Shown: positions 8,665-17,731 of the stretch, piece by piece | Layout: each line of letters begins with the position of its first letter | Position numbering within the stretch: position 1 is the first letter of the stretch | NCBI RefSeq assembly: GCF_009741375.1 | Contig: NZ_WOWP01000005.1 | Location: 1-64,000 of the forward strand | Source: Flavobacterium rakeshii | Lineage (GTDB): Bacteria; Bacteroidota; Bacteroidia; Flavobacteriales; Flavobacteriaceae | Direction of reading: 5' to 3' | DNA length: 64,000 nucleotides | The notes under the pieces: generated by a model | Database searches by the model: none | What the model saw: the letters and a program-made list of their open reading frames with translations, nothing else | What the model was told of the DNA's origin: nothing | Made by a program: the position numbers and the translations under genes

Positions 8665-9972
8665 ATGAAAAAAGCTTTACTTTCATTAGCTTCTATTGTA
8701 CTTGGGTTTTCAGCAATAGCCCAAGAAGTAGACGAAAACGGATATACAACCGTAAATGTTTCTATGCAGCCGGCTTATGCTAATCAGGTATATTTTAAGT
8801 TAGAAACAAATACACAAACCCCTGCAGTAACATCAAGCTGGGATATTGCCTTTCAAAAAGCAGGTGGTATGAGTCTTGGTGCTGTAAGAGTAAATGACGG
8901 GAAGGTTACCTGTTTTGAAGCATCTGCAGATATTACTGCTTGGGAAAGCATAGATGTTGCTAACGAAAGCAACTGGACACAGCTTTACAATTCAGAAACA
9001 GAATGGAGCACAGGTGCTTTTGATAACGGTAGTGAAAACACTCCATCATTTGGTTATGGTTGGGGTGTGTATGACATGACAACACACCACGTTACAGGTA
9101 CAAGAATTTTTGTACTTAAAACTTCGGCTACTAATTACAAAAAAATAATTCTTCAGGATCTTGATCCAATGGCAGGTACATTTACATTTAAATATGCAAC
9201 ATGGAACGGCACAGAATGGTCTGAAGATGAAACTACTGTAATTGACTTCTCTGAAAATGAAGGAACAGAATTCATTTACTATTCAATGGAAACTAATAAC
9301 ACCGTAACAGTAGCACCTGCTGATACTGACTGGGATTTTGTATTCAACAAATACTTCGGAGAAGTTAGTATGGGAGGTACAGACACTGTTATGTATTCTG
9401 TAACCGGAGCTCTACACAACAGCAACACAGGAATCACTGTAGCAGTTAAAGATGAAGCAGGAGAAACTTCAGAAGATATTACATTACCTGCAGATGAAGA
9501 TTATACCGAAGACATTAATACTATTGGTGACGATTGGAAAGCATTTGATCAGTCTACCATGTCGTATACCATTCCTGAAAAAACATACTATGTTAAATAT
9601 GAAGACGGAACCGTATACAGAATGTACTTCCTTACATTTGAAGGGACATCAACAGGAAACCTAAGCTTTAAATACAAAAATGTATCATCTTCATTAGGAA
9701 CAGGTGATTTTGATATGCTAAACACAAACTTTAGCTTATACCCTAACCCGTCATCAGACAAGAATGTAACGCTAAACTTCAGCACTCAAAACACTGATGC
9801 AAACCATGCAAACATAACTGTATATTCAATTACAGGAAGCATGGTTTACAATACAGTTATTACAAACGGGCAGCCACAACAAATAAATCTTTCTGCACTT
9901 AACTCAGGTTTATACCTTGTAAAGGTACAGGCAGGTAACTATACTGATACTAAAAAACTTATCATTAAATAA
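8665..9972 (+). CDS. T9SS-exported protein with two HmuY-like modules
   Basis: This 435-residue protein starts with a signal peptide (MKKALLSLASIVLGFSAIAQ). Two related beta-rich modules follow, marked by SSWDIAFQKAGG near residue 57 and TDWDFVFNKYFGE near 223, a pattern seen in HmuY-like proteins of Bacteroidota, which bind haem in some species. From about residue 355 comes a type A T9SS sorting domain (FSLYPNPSSDKNVTLNF to GLYLVKVQAG and a final TKKLIIK), so the protein should cross the outer membrane and be surface-attached or released. Haem binding is not shown: I cannot identify the ligand residues. Possible Fur boxes and a terminator flank the gene, so it is its own transcription unit. 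Confidence 0.75.
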   Translation: MKKALLSLASIVLGFSAIAQEVDENGYTTVNVSMQPAYANQVYFKLETNTQTPAVTSSWDIAFQKAGGMSLGAVRVNDGKVTCFEASADITAWESIDVANESNWTQLYNSETEWSTGAFDNGSENTPSFGYGWGVYDMTTHHVTGTRIFVLKTSATNYKKIILQDLDPMAGTFTFKYATWNGTEWSEDETTVIDFSENEGTEFIYYSMETNNTVTVAPADTDWDFVFNKYFGEVSMGGTDTVMYSVTGALHNSNTGITVAVKDEAGETSEDITLPADEDYTEDINTIGDDWKAFDQSTMSYTIPEKTYYVKYEDGTVYRMYFLTFEGTSTGNLSFKYKNVSSSLGTGDFDMLNTNFSLYPNPSSDKNVTLNFSTQNTDANHANITVYSITGSMVYNTVITNGQPQQINLSALNSGLYLVKVQAGNYTDTKKLIIK

Positions 9973-9998
9973 CCAAAACAACCAATTAACCTTTCCGG

Positions 9999-10028
9999 AA
10001 AAGCCGATAATTAAATTTATCGGCTTTT
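9999..10028 (+). terminator. Terminator of the HmuY-like gene
   Basis: AAAAGCCGATAA (9999-10010) pairs perfectly over 12 bases with TTATCGGCTTTT (10017-10028). Confidence 0.9.
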
Positions 10029-10144
10029 CTGCGTTATTACAGGAAACACGGGGCAATAGCAAAACAAAAATTAATGTTAACAAATTCCACTTTCAAAAAC
10101 CATAAATAATTGTATTTTTACGGTTCTAAAATTATTAAACATTC

Positions 10145-10921
10145 ATGGGTAAGATCATTGCTATTGCTAACCAAAAAGGTGGCGTAGGAAAAACGACAAC
10201 TTCAGTAAACTTAGCCGCAGCGCTGGGTGTATTGGAAAAAAAAGTATTACTAATAGATGCTGACCCTCAGGCAAATGCCAGCTCTGGGCTTGGCATTGAT
10301 GTAGAAACTGTTGAGAGAGGCACCTACCAGATACTGGAACATACCAATACTCCGGATGAAGCTACTATTGACTGTAACGCTCCTAATGTTTCGGTTATCC
10401 CGGCACACATAGACCTTGTGGCTATTGAAATTGAGCTTGTGGATAAAGAAAACAGAGAATACATGCTTAAAACTGCGCTGGAAAGCGTTAAGGATAAGTA
10501 TGATTATATACTGATAGACTGCGCCCCTTCTTTAGGACTTTTAACACTTAATGCCTTAACGGCTGCAGACTCTGTGGTTATTCCGATACAATGTGAATAC
10601 TTCGCACTTGAAGGTTTAGGCAAACTACTTAATACCATTAAGAGCGTACAGAAGATACATAACCCTTCACTGGACATTGAAGGACTGTTACTTACCATGT
10701 ATGATTCACGCTTAAGACTGTCTAATCAGGTGGTTGAAGAGGTACAGAAACACTTCAACGATATGGTTTTCAATACCGTTATACAACGTAACGTGAAACT
10801 TAGTGAAGCGCCAAGTTTTGGCGAAAGCATCATTAACTATGACGCAACAAGCAAAGGTGCTATTAATTACATTCACCTTGCAGAAGAAATAATAAAGAAA
10901 AACACACTAGTACAACAGTAG
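10145..10921 (+). CDS. parA: Chromosome partitioning ATPase ParA
   Basis: This 258-residue Walker ATPase has the deviant P-loop KGGVGKTT (residues 11-18) with the signature lysine, LLIDADPQANASSGLG, and LIDCAPSLGLLTLNAL as Walker B. It dimerises on ATP, binds DNA non-specifically and moves ParB-parS complexes, segregating the chromosome. It is followed 4 bp later by parB, starting the run parA-parB-DUF5683-dapB-lepB that is conserved in flavobacteria. No parS site was found in the window. Confidence 0.97.
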   Translation: MGKIIAIANQKGGVGKTTTSVNLAAALGVLEKKVLLIDADPQANASSGLGIDVETVERGTYQILEHTNTPDEATIDCNAPNVSVIPAHIDLVAIEIELVDKENREYMLKTALESVKDKYDYILIDCAPSLGLLTLNALTAADSVVIPIQCEYFALEGLGKLLNTIKSVQKIHNPSLDIEGLLLTMYDSRLRLSNQVVEEVQKHFNDMVFNTVIQRNVKLSEAPSFGESIINYDATSKGAINYIHLAEEIIKKNTLVQQ

Positions 10922-10925
10922 GTTC

Positions 10926-11828
10926 ATGACAAAAGCAATTAAAAAACAAGCACTTGGAAGAGGATTATCTGCATTATTAAAAGATCCGGAAAACGACATC
11001 AAATCGGTTGAGGATAAAAATGCTGATAAGGTTGTTGGTAACATAATAGAGCTTGAAATTGATGCTATAGAAATTAATCCGTTCCAACCAAGAACAAACT
11101 TTAACGAAGAAACACTACAGGAACTAAGCACCTCCATTAAGGAACTGGGTGTCATACAGCCTATTACCGTTAGAAAACTGGAATACAACAAATACCAGCT
11201 TATATCGGGAGAGCGTCGTTTACGTGCTTCTAAACTGGCAGGCTTAAACACTATACCTGCTTACATTCGCCTTGCAGACGATAATGAATCGCTTGTTATG
11301 GCTCTTGTAGAGAATATTCAGCGTCATGACCTTGACCCTATTGAGATTGCCCTTTCTTACCAAAGGCTTATAGATGAAATCCAGCTTACTCAGGAACAAA
11401 TGAGTGACCGTGTGGGTAAAAAGCGTTCTACAATTGCTAACTACCTGCGTTTATTAAAACTGGACCCTATAATCCAAACTGGTATTCGTGACGGCTTTAT
11501 CTCTATGGGACACGGCCGTGCCATAATTAATATTGAAGATCAGGACGCTCAGGCAAATATTTACCAGAAAATAGTTAGTGGAAACCTATCGGTTAGGGAA
11601 ACAGAAGCACTGGTTAAAGCTTATCAGGAAAGCCTGAAGCCTGAAAATGAAAAAACTACCGTAAAAGCAAACTCTTTTGCAGTAGAAGACGAGCAGAAAA
11701 ATACAATCACTGAATTCTTTGGCGCAAAAGTTGATGTAAAGGTTGATGCAAAAGGTAAAGGTAAAATCACCATTCCTTTTCACTCAGAAGAAGATTTCAA
11801 AAGGATTATTAAACTTATCAAAAGTTAG
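10926..11828 (+). CDS. parB: Chromosome partitioning protein ParB
   Basis: This 300-residue protein has the N-terminal ParA-contact stretch LGRGLSALL, the ParB/Srx CTP-binding domain with the motif SGERRLRASKLAG (about 98-110) and ALVENIQRHDLDPIE, then a helix-turn-helix (LTQEQMSDRVGKKRSTIANYLRL is the core) and a C-terminal dimerisation domain. It binds parS, loads as a CTP-gated clamp and stimulates ParA. Its stop overlaps the GTG start of the next gene by one base, implying coupled translation. Confidence 0.97.
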   Translation: MTKAIKKQALGRGLSALLKDPENDIKSVEDKNADKVVGNIIELEIDAIEINPFQPRTNFNEETLQELSTSIKELGVIQPITVRKLEYNKYQLISGERRLRASKLAGLNTIPAYIRLADDNESLVMALVENIQRHDLDPIEIALSYQRLIDEIQLTQEQMSDRVGKKRSTIANYLRLLKLDPIIQTGIRDGFISMGHGRAIINIEDQDAQANIYQKIVSGNLSVRETEALVKAYQESLKPENEKTTVKANSFAVEDEQKNTITEFFGAKVDVKVDAKGKGKITIPFHSEEDFKRIIKLIKS

Positions 11829-12397
11829 TGAAAAACATACTGTTCATATTTATCTTTTTAATTACTTCGGCTTCATTTGCGCAGGAAAAAGAGAACGACT
11901 CCCTGCAGCTTACAATGAATACCGATGTTACTTTAAACAAACATGTCCATCAGGATCCCTTAGCACCGTCTAAAGCAGCATTTTATTCGGCTGTACTACC
12001 GGGACTTGGACAGGCTTACAATAAAAAATACTGGAAAATACCTATTGTATATGCTGCAATAGGTACTTCCCTGTATTACTATTCCTGGAACAACAAAAAA
12101 TACCACGAGTACAGGGATGCCTACAAAACACTCTTAGCAGGCGGCACCGTAACAGGAGAACTTGCCGACATTGGCGAAGACAGACTTATTAGAGCCCAAA
12201 AGTTTCATCAAAAAAACAGAGACCTCTCAATGCTACTAGCATTGGGATTTTATGTTTTAAACATTGTTGAAGCCAATGTTAACGCCCACCTTATGCAGTT
12301 TAACGTTAGCGATAACTTATCGCTAAGACCTCAACTGCAACAAAACCAAATTGATTACAAACACAACATGGGATTAACCCTTAGTTACCAATTTTAA
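11828..12397 (+). CDS. DUF5683 membrane protein, GTG start
   Basis: The start is GTG at 11828, sharing its G with the parB stop (TAGTG). The 189-residue product has a signal peptide ending near FAQ and a DUF5683 core (SKAAFYSAVLPGLGQAYNKK, then KIPIVYAAIGTSLYYYSWNN) with two or three membrane segments. The family is widespread in Bacteroidota and of unknown function; it sits in this place, between parB and dapB, in many flavobacteria. An envelope role is the most that can be inferred. Confidence 0.85.
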   Translation: MKNILFIFIFLITSASFAQEKENDSLQLTMNTDVTLNKHVHQDPLAPSKAAFYSAVLPGLGQAYNKKYWKIPIVYAAIGTSLYYYSWNNKKYHEYRDAYKTLLAGGTVTGELADIGEDRLIRAQKFHQKNRDLSMLLALGFYVLNIVEANVNAHLMQFNVSDNLSLRPQLQQNQIDYKHNMGLTLSYQF

Positions 12398-12400
12398 TAT

Positions 12401-13102
12401 ATGAAAATTGCACTTTTAGGCTACGGAAAAATGGGAAAAGTAATCGAAAGGATTGCTTTGGAAAGAGGCCATGAAATTGTATTACGAAAAACAAGAGACA
12501 ATTCTTTTGACGGACTTGAAAATGCCGATGTAGCAATAGAATTCAGTATTCCTGATGCAGCCGTTGAAAACATATCACAATGCCTTAATAAAAATGTACC
12601 TGTAATATCGGGAACAACAGGCTGGCTTGAAGAATACCACAACATAGTTAAACTGTGTGAAGAAAAAAAGGGAGCTTTTATTTATGGCTCTAACTTTAGC
12701 CTTGGAGTTAATATTTTCTTCCAGCTAAACGAATATCTTGCTAAAATGATGAGCAAACTGGAGCAGTACAAGGTATCTATGGAAGAGATTCACCATACTC
12801 AAAAACTGGATGCTCCAAGTGGTACTGCTATCAGTTTAGCAAAAGGAGTTATAGAAAACAGTAACTACTCCAGCTGGGCACTTAGTGATGCTAAACAGGA
12901 TGAAATACTTATTGATGCCAAGCGTATAGAAAACGTTCCGGGTACGCATTCGGTATTCTATGATTCAGAGATTGATTCAATCGAAATTAAGCATACAGCA
13001 CACAGCCGTGAAGGTTTTGCACTGGGATCGGTAGTCGCTTCCGAATGGATAATTGGTAAACAGGGTATCTTTACCATGAAAGATGTTTTGGATTTAAAGT
13101 AA
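12401..13102 (+). CDS. dapB: 4-hydroxy-tetrahydrodipicolinate reductase
   Basis: This 233-residue enzyme reduces 4-hydroxy-tetrahydrodipicolinate with NAD(P)H in the diaminopimelate/lysine pathway, feeding peptidoglycan synthesis. The N-terminal Rossmann motif is LGYGKMG; SGTTGW lies in the cofactor domain; the substrate-binding signature is EIHHTQKLDAPSGTA, with the catalytic histidine pair and lysine. It is shorter than the E. coli enzyme (about 273), as is usual in Bacteroidota. It starts 3 bp after the DUF5683 gene in the same operon. Confidence 0.97.
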   Translation: MKIALLGYGKMGKVIERIALERGHEIVLRKTRDNSFDGLENADVAIEFSIPDAAVENISQCLNKNVPVISGTTGWLEEYHNIVKLCEEKKGAFIYGSNFSLGVNIFFQLNEYLAKMMSKLEQYKVSMEEIHHTQKLDAPSGTAISLAKGVIENSNYSSWALSDAKQDEILIDAKRIENVPGTHSVFYDSEIDSIEIKHTAHSREGFALGSVVASEWIIGKQGIFTMKDVLDLK

Positions 13103-13146
13103 CATTTTTACCAAAAGACATACATATATAAAAAAACAATTTAAAG

Positions 13147-14703
13147 ATGACTTTACTACAGTGGTTTATTTTTTTCCTGGCAGTACAGGTAGTACATTAC
13201 CTTGGAACCTGGAAACTTTACAAAAAAGCAGGTAGAAAAACATGGGAAGCAGCAGTCCCTGTATACAATGCAGTTATACTGATGAAAATAATAAGAAAAC
13301 CGGTTTACTGGGCTATCTTGTTATTCATCCCCATTGTTAACCTTATTATGTTCCCTGTAGTATGGGTACTTACATTAAAGAGCTTTGGTAAAAAATCATC
13401 TTTAGATACCATTTTAGGAATCGTAACCTTAGGGTTTTACATATACTACATAAACTATGTTGAAGATGTAAAATATATCACTCAGGAAGAATATGATGCC
13501 GAAAAGAAAAAAGAAAGCACTTTAGGCTCATTATTATTTGCTGTTGTAGTCGCTACTATAGTACATACCTATGTAATGCAGCCGTTTACCATACCTACAG
13601 CTTCCCTTGAAAAAACATTACTTATTGGTGACTTCCTTTTTGTAAGTAAATTTCATTATGGTGCCCGTACACCAATGACTGCTGTTGCTGCACCAATGGT
13701 ACACGATACTTTACCTGTAATAGGTAAATCATATACAAACTGGCCTCAACTCCCTTCATTCAGGTTCCCTGGTTTTGAAGAGGTTGAAAAAAATGACATT
13801 GTAGTATTTAACTGGCCTACTGATACCGTTAGATATTTTGGAGACACAAAATCAATTGGCTTAAGAAAACCTATCGATAAAAAATCGAACTATGTTAAGC
13901 GATGTGTAGGTACACCGGGAGATACACTGTCTATTAAAAACGGCACTGTTTATATTGACGGAAAAGAACTTCAGTTATCAGACAGGGCTAAGCTTCAGTA
14001 TTTCCATACTATATACATTAAGCCCGGAACACTTTCTACACAACAGGTATACCAAATACTTCATGAAAACGGTTCAACCGAATTCGGACAGGTTAATTCA
14101 AAAAGTACAGTTTTTGCAAACCTTACTTTAGAAGGTGCTGAAAAAATCAAAAGTATTACAGGTATTGATTCTATAGTAAAATACATCAACCCAGCCGAAG
14201 GCACTAAAACATTCCCTCACACCAAACCTTCATGGAGCGGTGATAATATGGGACCTGTTTATATACCTGAAGCAGGAAAAACAGTTACACTTACAAAAGA
14301 GACACTTCCTTTTTACGAAATGATTATTAAGGAGTATGAAGGTAATAAACTTCAGGTGATGGGTGATGAAATCAGGATAAACGGAGAAATAGCCACATCA
14401 TACACCTTTAAACAAAACTATTACTGGATGATGGGTGACAATCGTCACAACTCATTAGACAGCCGTTACTGGGGATTTGTACCGGAAGACCATATTGTTG
14501 GTAAACCTGTATTCATTTGGATGAGCCTTGATCAAAATGTACCCTGGAAAAACTTTAGCAAAAAAGTACGCTGGGAAAGAATGTTTACTACTGTAAGCGG
14601 TGAAGGCAAACCGGTTTCTTACTTTAAGTACTTCCTTATACTACTTGCCGGATGGTTTGTATTTGATTACTTCAGAAAGAAAAAGAAAAAAGCAAATAGT
14701 TAA
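13147..14703 (+). CDS. lepB: Signal peptidase I with extra N-terminal membrane domain
   Basis: This 518-residue membrane protease removes signal peptides at the periplasmic face of the inner membrane. The catalytic dyad is Ser153 (MQPFTIPTASLEKTL) and Lys251 (NYVKRCVGTPGD); box E is MGDNRHNSLDSRYWG. The protein is much longer than E. coli LepB because of an N-terminal domain (1-115) with three or four hydrophobic segments resembling DUF5684, a large insertion between the catalytic boxes, and a C-terminal transmembrane helix with a basic tail. This form is typical of flavobacteria. It closes the parA-lepB operon. Confidence 0.95.
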   Translation: MTLLQWFIFFLAVQVVHYLGTWKLYKKAGRKTWEAAVPVYNAVILMKIIRKPVYWAILLFIPIVNLIMFPVVWVLTLKSFGKKSSLDTILGIVTLGFYIYYINYVEDVKYITQEEYDAEKKKESTLGSLLFAVVVATIVHTYVMQPFTIPTASLEKTLLIGDFLFVSKFHYGARTPMTAVAAPMVHDTLPVIGKSYTNWPQLPSFRFPGFEEVEKNDIVVFNWPTDTVRYFGDTKSIGLRKPIDKKSNYVKRCVGTPGDTLSIKNGTVYIDGKELQLSDRAKLQYFHTIYIKPGTLSTQQVYQILHENGSTEFGQVNSKSTVFANLTLEGAEKIKSITGIDSIVKYINPAEGTKTFPHTKPSWSGDNMGPVYIPEAGKTVTLTKETLPFYEMIIKEYEGNKLQVMGDEIRINGEIATSYTFKQNYYWMMGDNRHNSLDSRYWGFVPEDHIVGKPVFIWMSLDQNVPWKNFSKKVRWERMFTTVSGEGKPVSYFKYFLILLAGWFVFDYFRKKKKKANS

Positions 14704-14737
14704 TTTGATTTTTGTTTATTGGTTTATTTGATAGTTG

Positions 14738-15099
14738 ATGTATACATATTCTTTTGAAAAATTGGAGGTATGGATAGAGGCTAAAGAGTTTACAAAAAAC
14801 TTTATAGCGTAACTAATAGTTTTCCGGATTCTGAGAAATTCAGTTTGGTTTCACAATTAAGGAGAGCCTCGGTTTCTGTATGTTCAAATATTGCCGAAGG
14901 ATCTGCAAGAAATACAAACAAAGACAAAGCACATTTTACCACAATGGCATTTGGATCGGCAGTTGAAGTTCTAAATCAGATAATAATATCATTTGAATTA
15001 GGCTTTATCAACAATAATGTATACCAAGAACTTAGACTATTAATAGAAAGTATTACAAACAAATTAAATGCATTACGCAACTACCAAATAAACAAATAA
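14738..15099 (+). pseudogene. Four-helix-bundle protein (23S-IVP family), frameshifted
   Basis: Translation from ATG 14738 gives MYTYSFEKLEVWIEAKEFTK, the usual N-terminus of this family (about 120 residues), then runs into TAA at 14810. One extra A in the A6 run at 14794-14799 would restore KLYSVTNSFP and join it to the second frame (SLVSQLRRASVSVCSNIAEG to the stop at 15099), which covers the rest of the domain. The gene is therefore full length except for a 1-base deletion. Homologues were first found in 23S rRNA intervening sequences but many are stand-alone genes of unknown function. The cause could be real decay, sequencing error or slippage at the A run. Confidence 0.8.
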
Positions 15100-15124
15100 G
15101 CGTATTCACAAACAGACTTTCATA

Positions 15125-15739
15125 ATGAGCATTTTAATACACCCTACCTACTTCCCTTCTATCAGTCACTTTGTTGCTATGACAAAAACAGATAAAATTG
15201 TTTTTGAAGCAGAAGATAATTTCCAGAAGCAAACAAACAGGAACAGGATGTATATATACAGCCCTAATGGTATACAGCTTTTAAACATACCGGTAAAACA
15301 TAATACCGACAATAAACATCAAAAGTTTAAAGACGTTAAAATAGAGCCTGCTTTTAACTGGCAAAAACAGCATTTTAAATCACTTGAAGCTGCTTACCGA
15401 ACCTCACCCTTCTTCGAGTATTTTGAAGACGACATAAGGCCTGTATTCGAGAAAAAACATACCTTCATGATGGACCTTAATTTCCAGATAATGGAAATCG
15501 TTACAGATTGTCTTGGAATGGATTTCTCTTATGAAAAAACTGCAGAATATTTTCATGAAGTTGAAGGTATACAGGACTTACGACATCTTGCAAACGGAAA
15601 AAAAGATCCTTCTCAGTTTGAACCTTACACACAGGTTTTTGAAGAAAAACACGGCTTTATAAACAACCTAAGTATACTTGATCTTTTATTTAATGAAGGT
15701 CGTTATGCTATGGAGTACTTAAAAAATCAGGAGCTGTAA
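15125..15739 (+). CDS. WbqC family protein
   Basis: The 204-residue protein has the WbqC-like fold signature: N-terminal IHPTYFPSISHFVAM, DNFQKQTNRNRMYIYSPNG, and WQKQHFKSLEAAYRTSPFFEYF. WbqC-like proteins are linked to O-antigen or sugar biosynthesis in some species, but the reaction is not established for the flavobacterial form. Its place after lepB is conserved in the family. It converges with the next gene with 6 bp between the stops and no visible terminator. Confidence 0.88.
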   Translation: MSILIHPTYFPSISHFVAMTKTDKIVFEAEDNFQKQTNRNRMYIYSPNGIQLLNIPVKHNTDNKHQKFKDVKIEPAFNWQKQHFKSLEAAYRTSPFFEYFEDDIRPVFEKKHTFMMDLNFQIMEIVTDCLGMDFSYEKTAEYFHEVEGIQDLRHLANGKKDPSQFEPYTQVFEEKHGFINNLSILDLLFNEGRYAMEYLKNQEL

Positions 15740-15745
15740 AAATAA

Positions 15746-16783
15746 TTACTCCTTATCCTTTTTCACAAAAGCCAGTCTTGATATTATAGGGTAATGATCA
15801 GAATTTACAAACATGTCATATGTTTTAAATTCTTTTACATGCAATCTGTTATCAGCAAATATATAATCTATCCTTGCAGGGTAGTATTTGTAGTTATACG
15901 ACTTCCCAAAACCGCTACCTGCCTCTTCAAACGAATCTTTTAAATCTCCCCTTATGCTTCGGTAAACATAAGAAAAAGCACTGTTGTTAAGGTCTCCGCA
16001 AATAATCATTGGGTAGTGACAGTCTTTTTTATGCTGCTGTACTATTTCGGCCTGTAATTGTTGCTCTTTAAAAGCCTCACTTAAACGCCTGAATATTATT
16101 TTTGATTTCTCCTCATCAATTTTCTCATGAATATCCGGGCTTATTTTAACCGATTGCAAATGCATACTGTAAAACCTTAATGTATCTTTACCTTTTGTTA
16201 CATCGGCATATATAACACTGTTACCCGTATTAGGAAAAGTAAGACTCCCCGTATTTAAAATAGGAAACTTTGAAAAAAAGGCATGTTGGCTCTTCCCTTT
16301 TTCCTTATATATATAACGATATTCAAACTGCTTAAATAAGTCGTTCCCCTTTTTATTATACTCCTGTAAACAAACTACATCAGGTTTTCTTTCCTTAACG
16401 AAATTATCTATTTTTTGAGGCACAAGAGTATCGTCTATCCATTTGTACAAATTGAACATCCTTACATTATAGCTCATCACTACAAAATCATCGGGAGTTA
16501 CTTCTTCTTTGTCAGATGAGAATCTGTACAGTTTACTAACAAAAGTAATCCCGAGTAACAGTACCAAACCCGAAAGCAGCATTTGTCTTTTGGTTTGCAG
16601 CAACCAGTACATAAAAAAGATGAAATTAAGCACCAGCAGCAAAGGCAATATTAAAGTAAAAACAGAAAGTAACGGAAATAACTTAGGCGCCAAAAAAGGT
16701 AAGACATAAGCAAGGAACGTCAGCACGGTTAAAACCATGTTGATAAAGTACATTAGCTTATTAAACCAGGAAAGGTTTTTCAT
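15746..16783 (-). CDS. Membrane-anchored endonuclease/exonuclease/phosphatase-fold protein
   Basis: The 345-residue protein has three hydrophobic helices in residues 10-85 and then an EEP-fold hydrolase domain: VMSYNVRMFNLYKW, VCLQEYN with the metal-binding Glu, IICGDLNNSAFSYVYR, and the final NSDHYPIISRL with the catalytic Asp-His pair. These are the metal and catalytic positions of DNase I-like phosphodiesterases. The substrate (nucleic acid, phospholipid or inositol phosphate) cannot be told. It lies downstream of the rhomboid genes, 26 bp after the first of them. Confidence 0.88.
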   Translation of the reverse strand: MKNLSWFNKLMYFINMVLTVLTFLAYVLPFLAPKLFPLLSVFTLILPLLLVLNFIFFMYWLLQTKRQMLLSGLVLLLGITFVSKLYRFSSDKEEVTPDDFVVMSYNVRMFNLYKWIDDTLVPQKIDNFVKERKPDVVCLQEYNKKGNDLFKQFEYRYIYKEKGKSQHAFFSKFPILNTGSLTFPNTGNSVIYADVTKGKDTLRFYSMHLQSVKISPDIHEKIDEEKSKIIFRRLSEAFKEQQLQAEIVQQHKKDCHYPMIICGDLNNSAFSYVYRSIRGDLKDSFEEAGSGFGKSYNYKYYPARIDYIFADNRLHVKEFKTYDMFVNSDHYPIISRLAFVKKDKE

Positions 16784-16809
16784 GGGGAAACCCGGTTATT
16801 TATTGGTTG

Positions 16810-17730
16810 TTATTTGCCTACTTTAAACAAGAATTCTTTCTCTTCTTTAGTCAGGCTGTCATAGCCTGACTTACTAATCTTGTCCAGTATATCATCTATT
16901 TTTTGCTGTGTAATATCTTTAGACTGCTTTGCGAAAGTTGAACTTGCTGTACTCCTGTTATTAGTCGTAGCAGTATTTTTATTTCTGTGTACTTTTTTAA
17001 ACGGGGTAGACTTTTTAGGTTTAAACAAGTTAGCAAAAAAATCGATTATCACTGTTATTATACTGCTAAGATCGGTTCCTCGTTGTAATAACCTTATATA
17101 AATGTATCCAAACAAAGCTCCGGAAAGGTGTGCTATATGCCCGCCAGAATTGCCACCGGAAGCCTGGATAAGATCAAGCACTACATAGAATAACGCAATA
17201 TGCCACAATTTAAGTGTACCTATAAGCGGTAACCTAACAGGATAATAAGGCGCATATACAGCCGATGCTATTAAAATAGTCATAATAGCTGCCGATGCCC
17301 CTACCATTTTTGCCTGAGACAACACTAAGCCCGGAAGCACATTAAAGCTTAAAATAAATATTAAGCCTGCAAACACACCTCCTAATATATAGAGACCAAA
17401 AAACTGTTTTTGTGTAAAGAAGGTCAGGAAAAACCTGGCAGAGAAATACAACATAAGCATATTAAAAAGCAAATGAAGTACGCCTGCATGTAAAAACATA
17501 TAAGCTATTAACGACCAGGGTTTCCATAGTAAATCGGCCGGGTTAGAAGATAAACTAAGCCAGTCAACCCCTAAACTATTCCAGTTTAAAAAAGACAGGT
17601 TAGCACCAAATAAAGGAAGTACCCCAAACAGAATCATTGGTATGGCAAACAAACCTATATTCCAAAATATAAGTCTTTGTGTAATACCTCCCATACGGTA
17701 CTCCATTTTTAAGTCGTCTAAAATTCCCAT
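16810..17730 (-). CDS. Rhomboid intramembrane serine protease 1
   Basis: The 306-residue protein has six or seven membrane helices. The catalytic serine is Ser146 in VGASAAIM and the catalytic histidine is His201 in GGHIAHLSGALFGY; the HxxxN support motif is HAGVLHLLFNMLML. The C-terminal 80 residues are a soluble tail ending in a helix (DDILDKISKSGYDSLTKEEK). It cleaves transmembrane segments of unknown substrates. It is 1 bp downstream of a second rhomboid gene, and both follow mutL. Confidence 0.93.
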   Translation of the reverse strand: MGILDDLKMEYRMGGITQRLIFWNIGLFAIPMILFGVLPLFGANLSFLNWNSLGVDWLSLSSNPADLLWKPWSLIAYMFLHAGVLHLLFNMLMLYFSARFFLTFFTQKQFFGLYILGGVFAGLIFILSFNVLPGLVLSQAKMVGASAAIMTILIASAVYAPYYPVRLPLIGTLKLWHIALFYVVLDLIQASGGNSGGHIAHLSGALFGYIYIRLLQRGTDLSSIITVIIDFFANLFKPKKSTPFKKVHRNKNTATTNNRSTASSTFAKQSKDITQQKIDDILDKISKSGYDSLTKEEKEFLFKVGK

Positions 17731-17731
17731 A

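Noticed and set aside
8665..9972. Assigning haem binding to the HmuY-like protein
   Set aside because: The ligand residues cannot be identified without a structure-based alignment.
10145..11828. parS site near parAB
   Set aside because: No TGTTNCACGTGAAACA-like sequence was found; ACACGTGT at 1821-1828 is only an 8-base palindrome and lies in a terminator region.
14845..15099. Separate 84-residue gene starting at TTG
   Set aside because: It is the second half of the frameshifted four-helix-bundle gene, whose N-terminal codons lie in another frame upstream.
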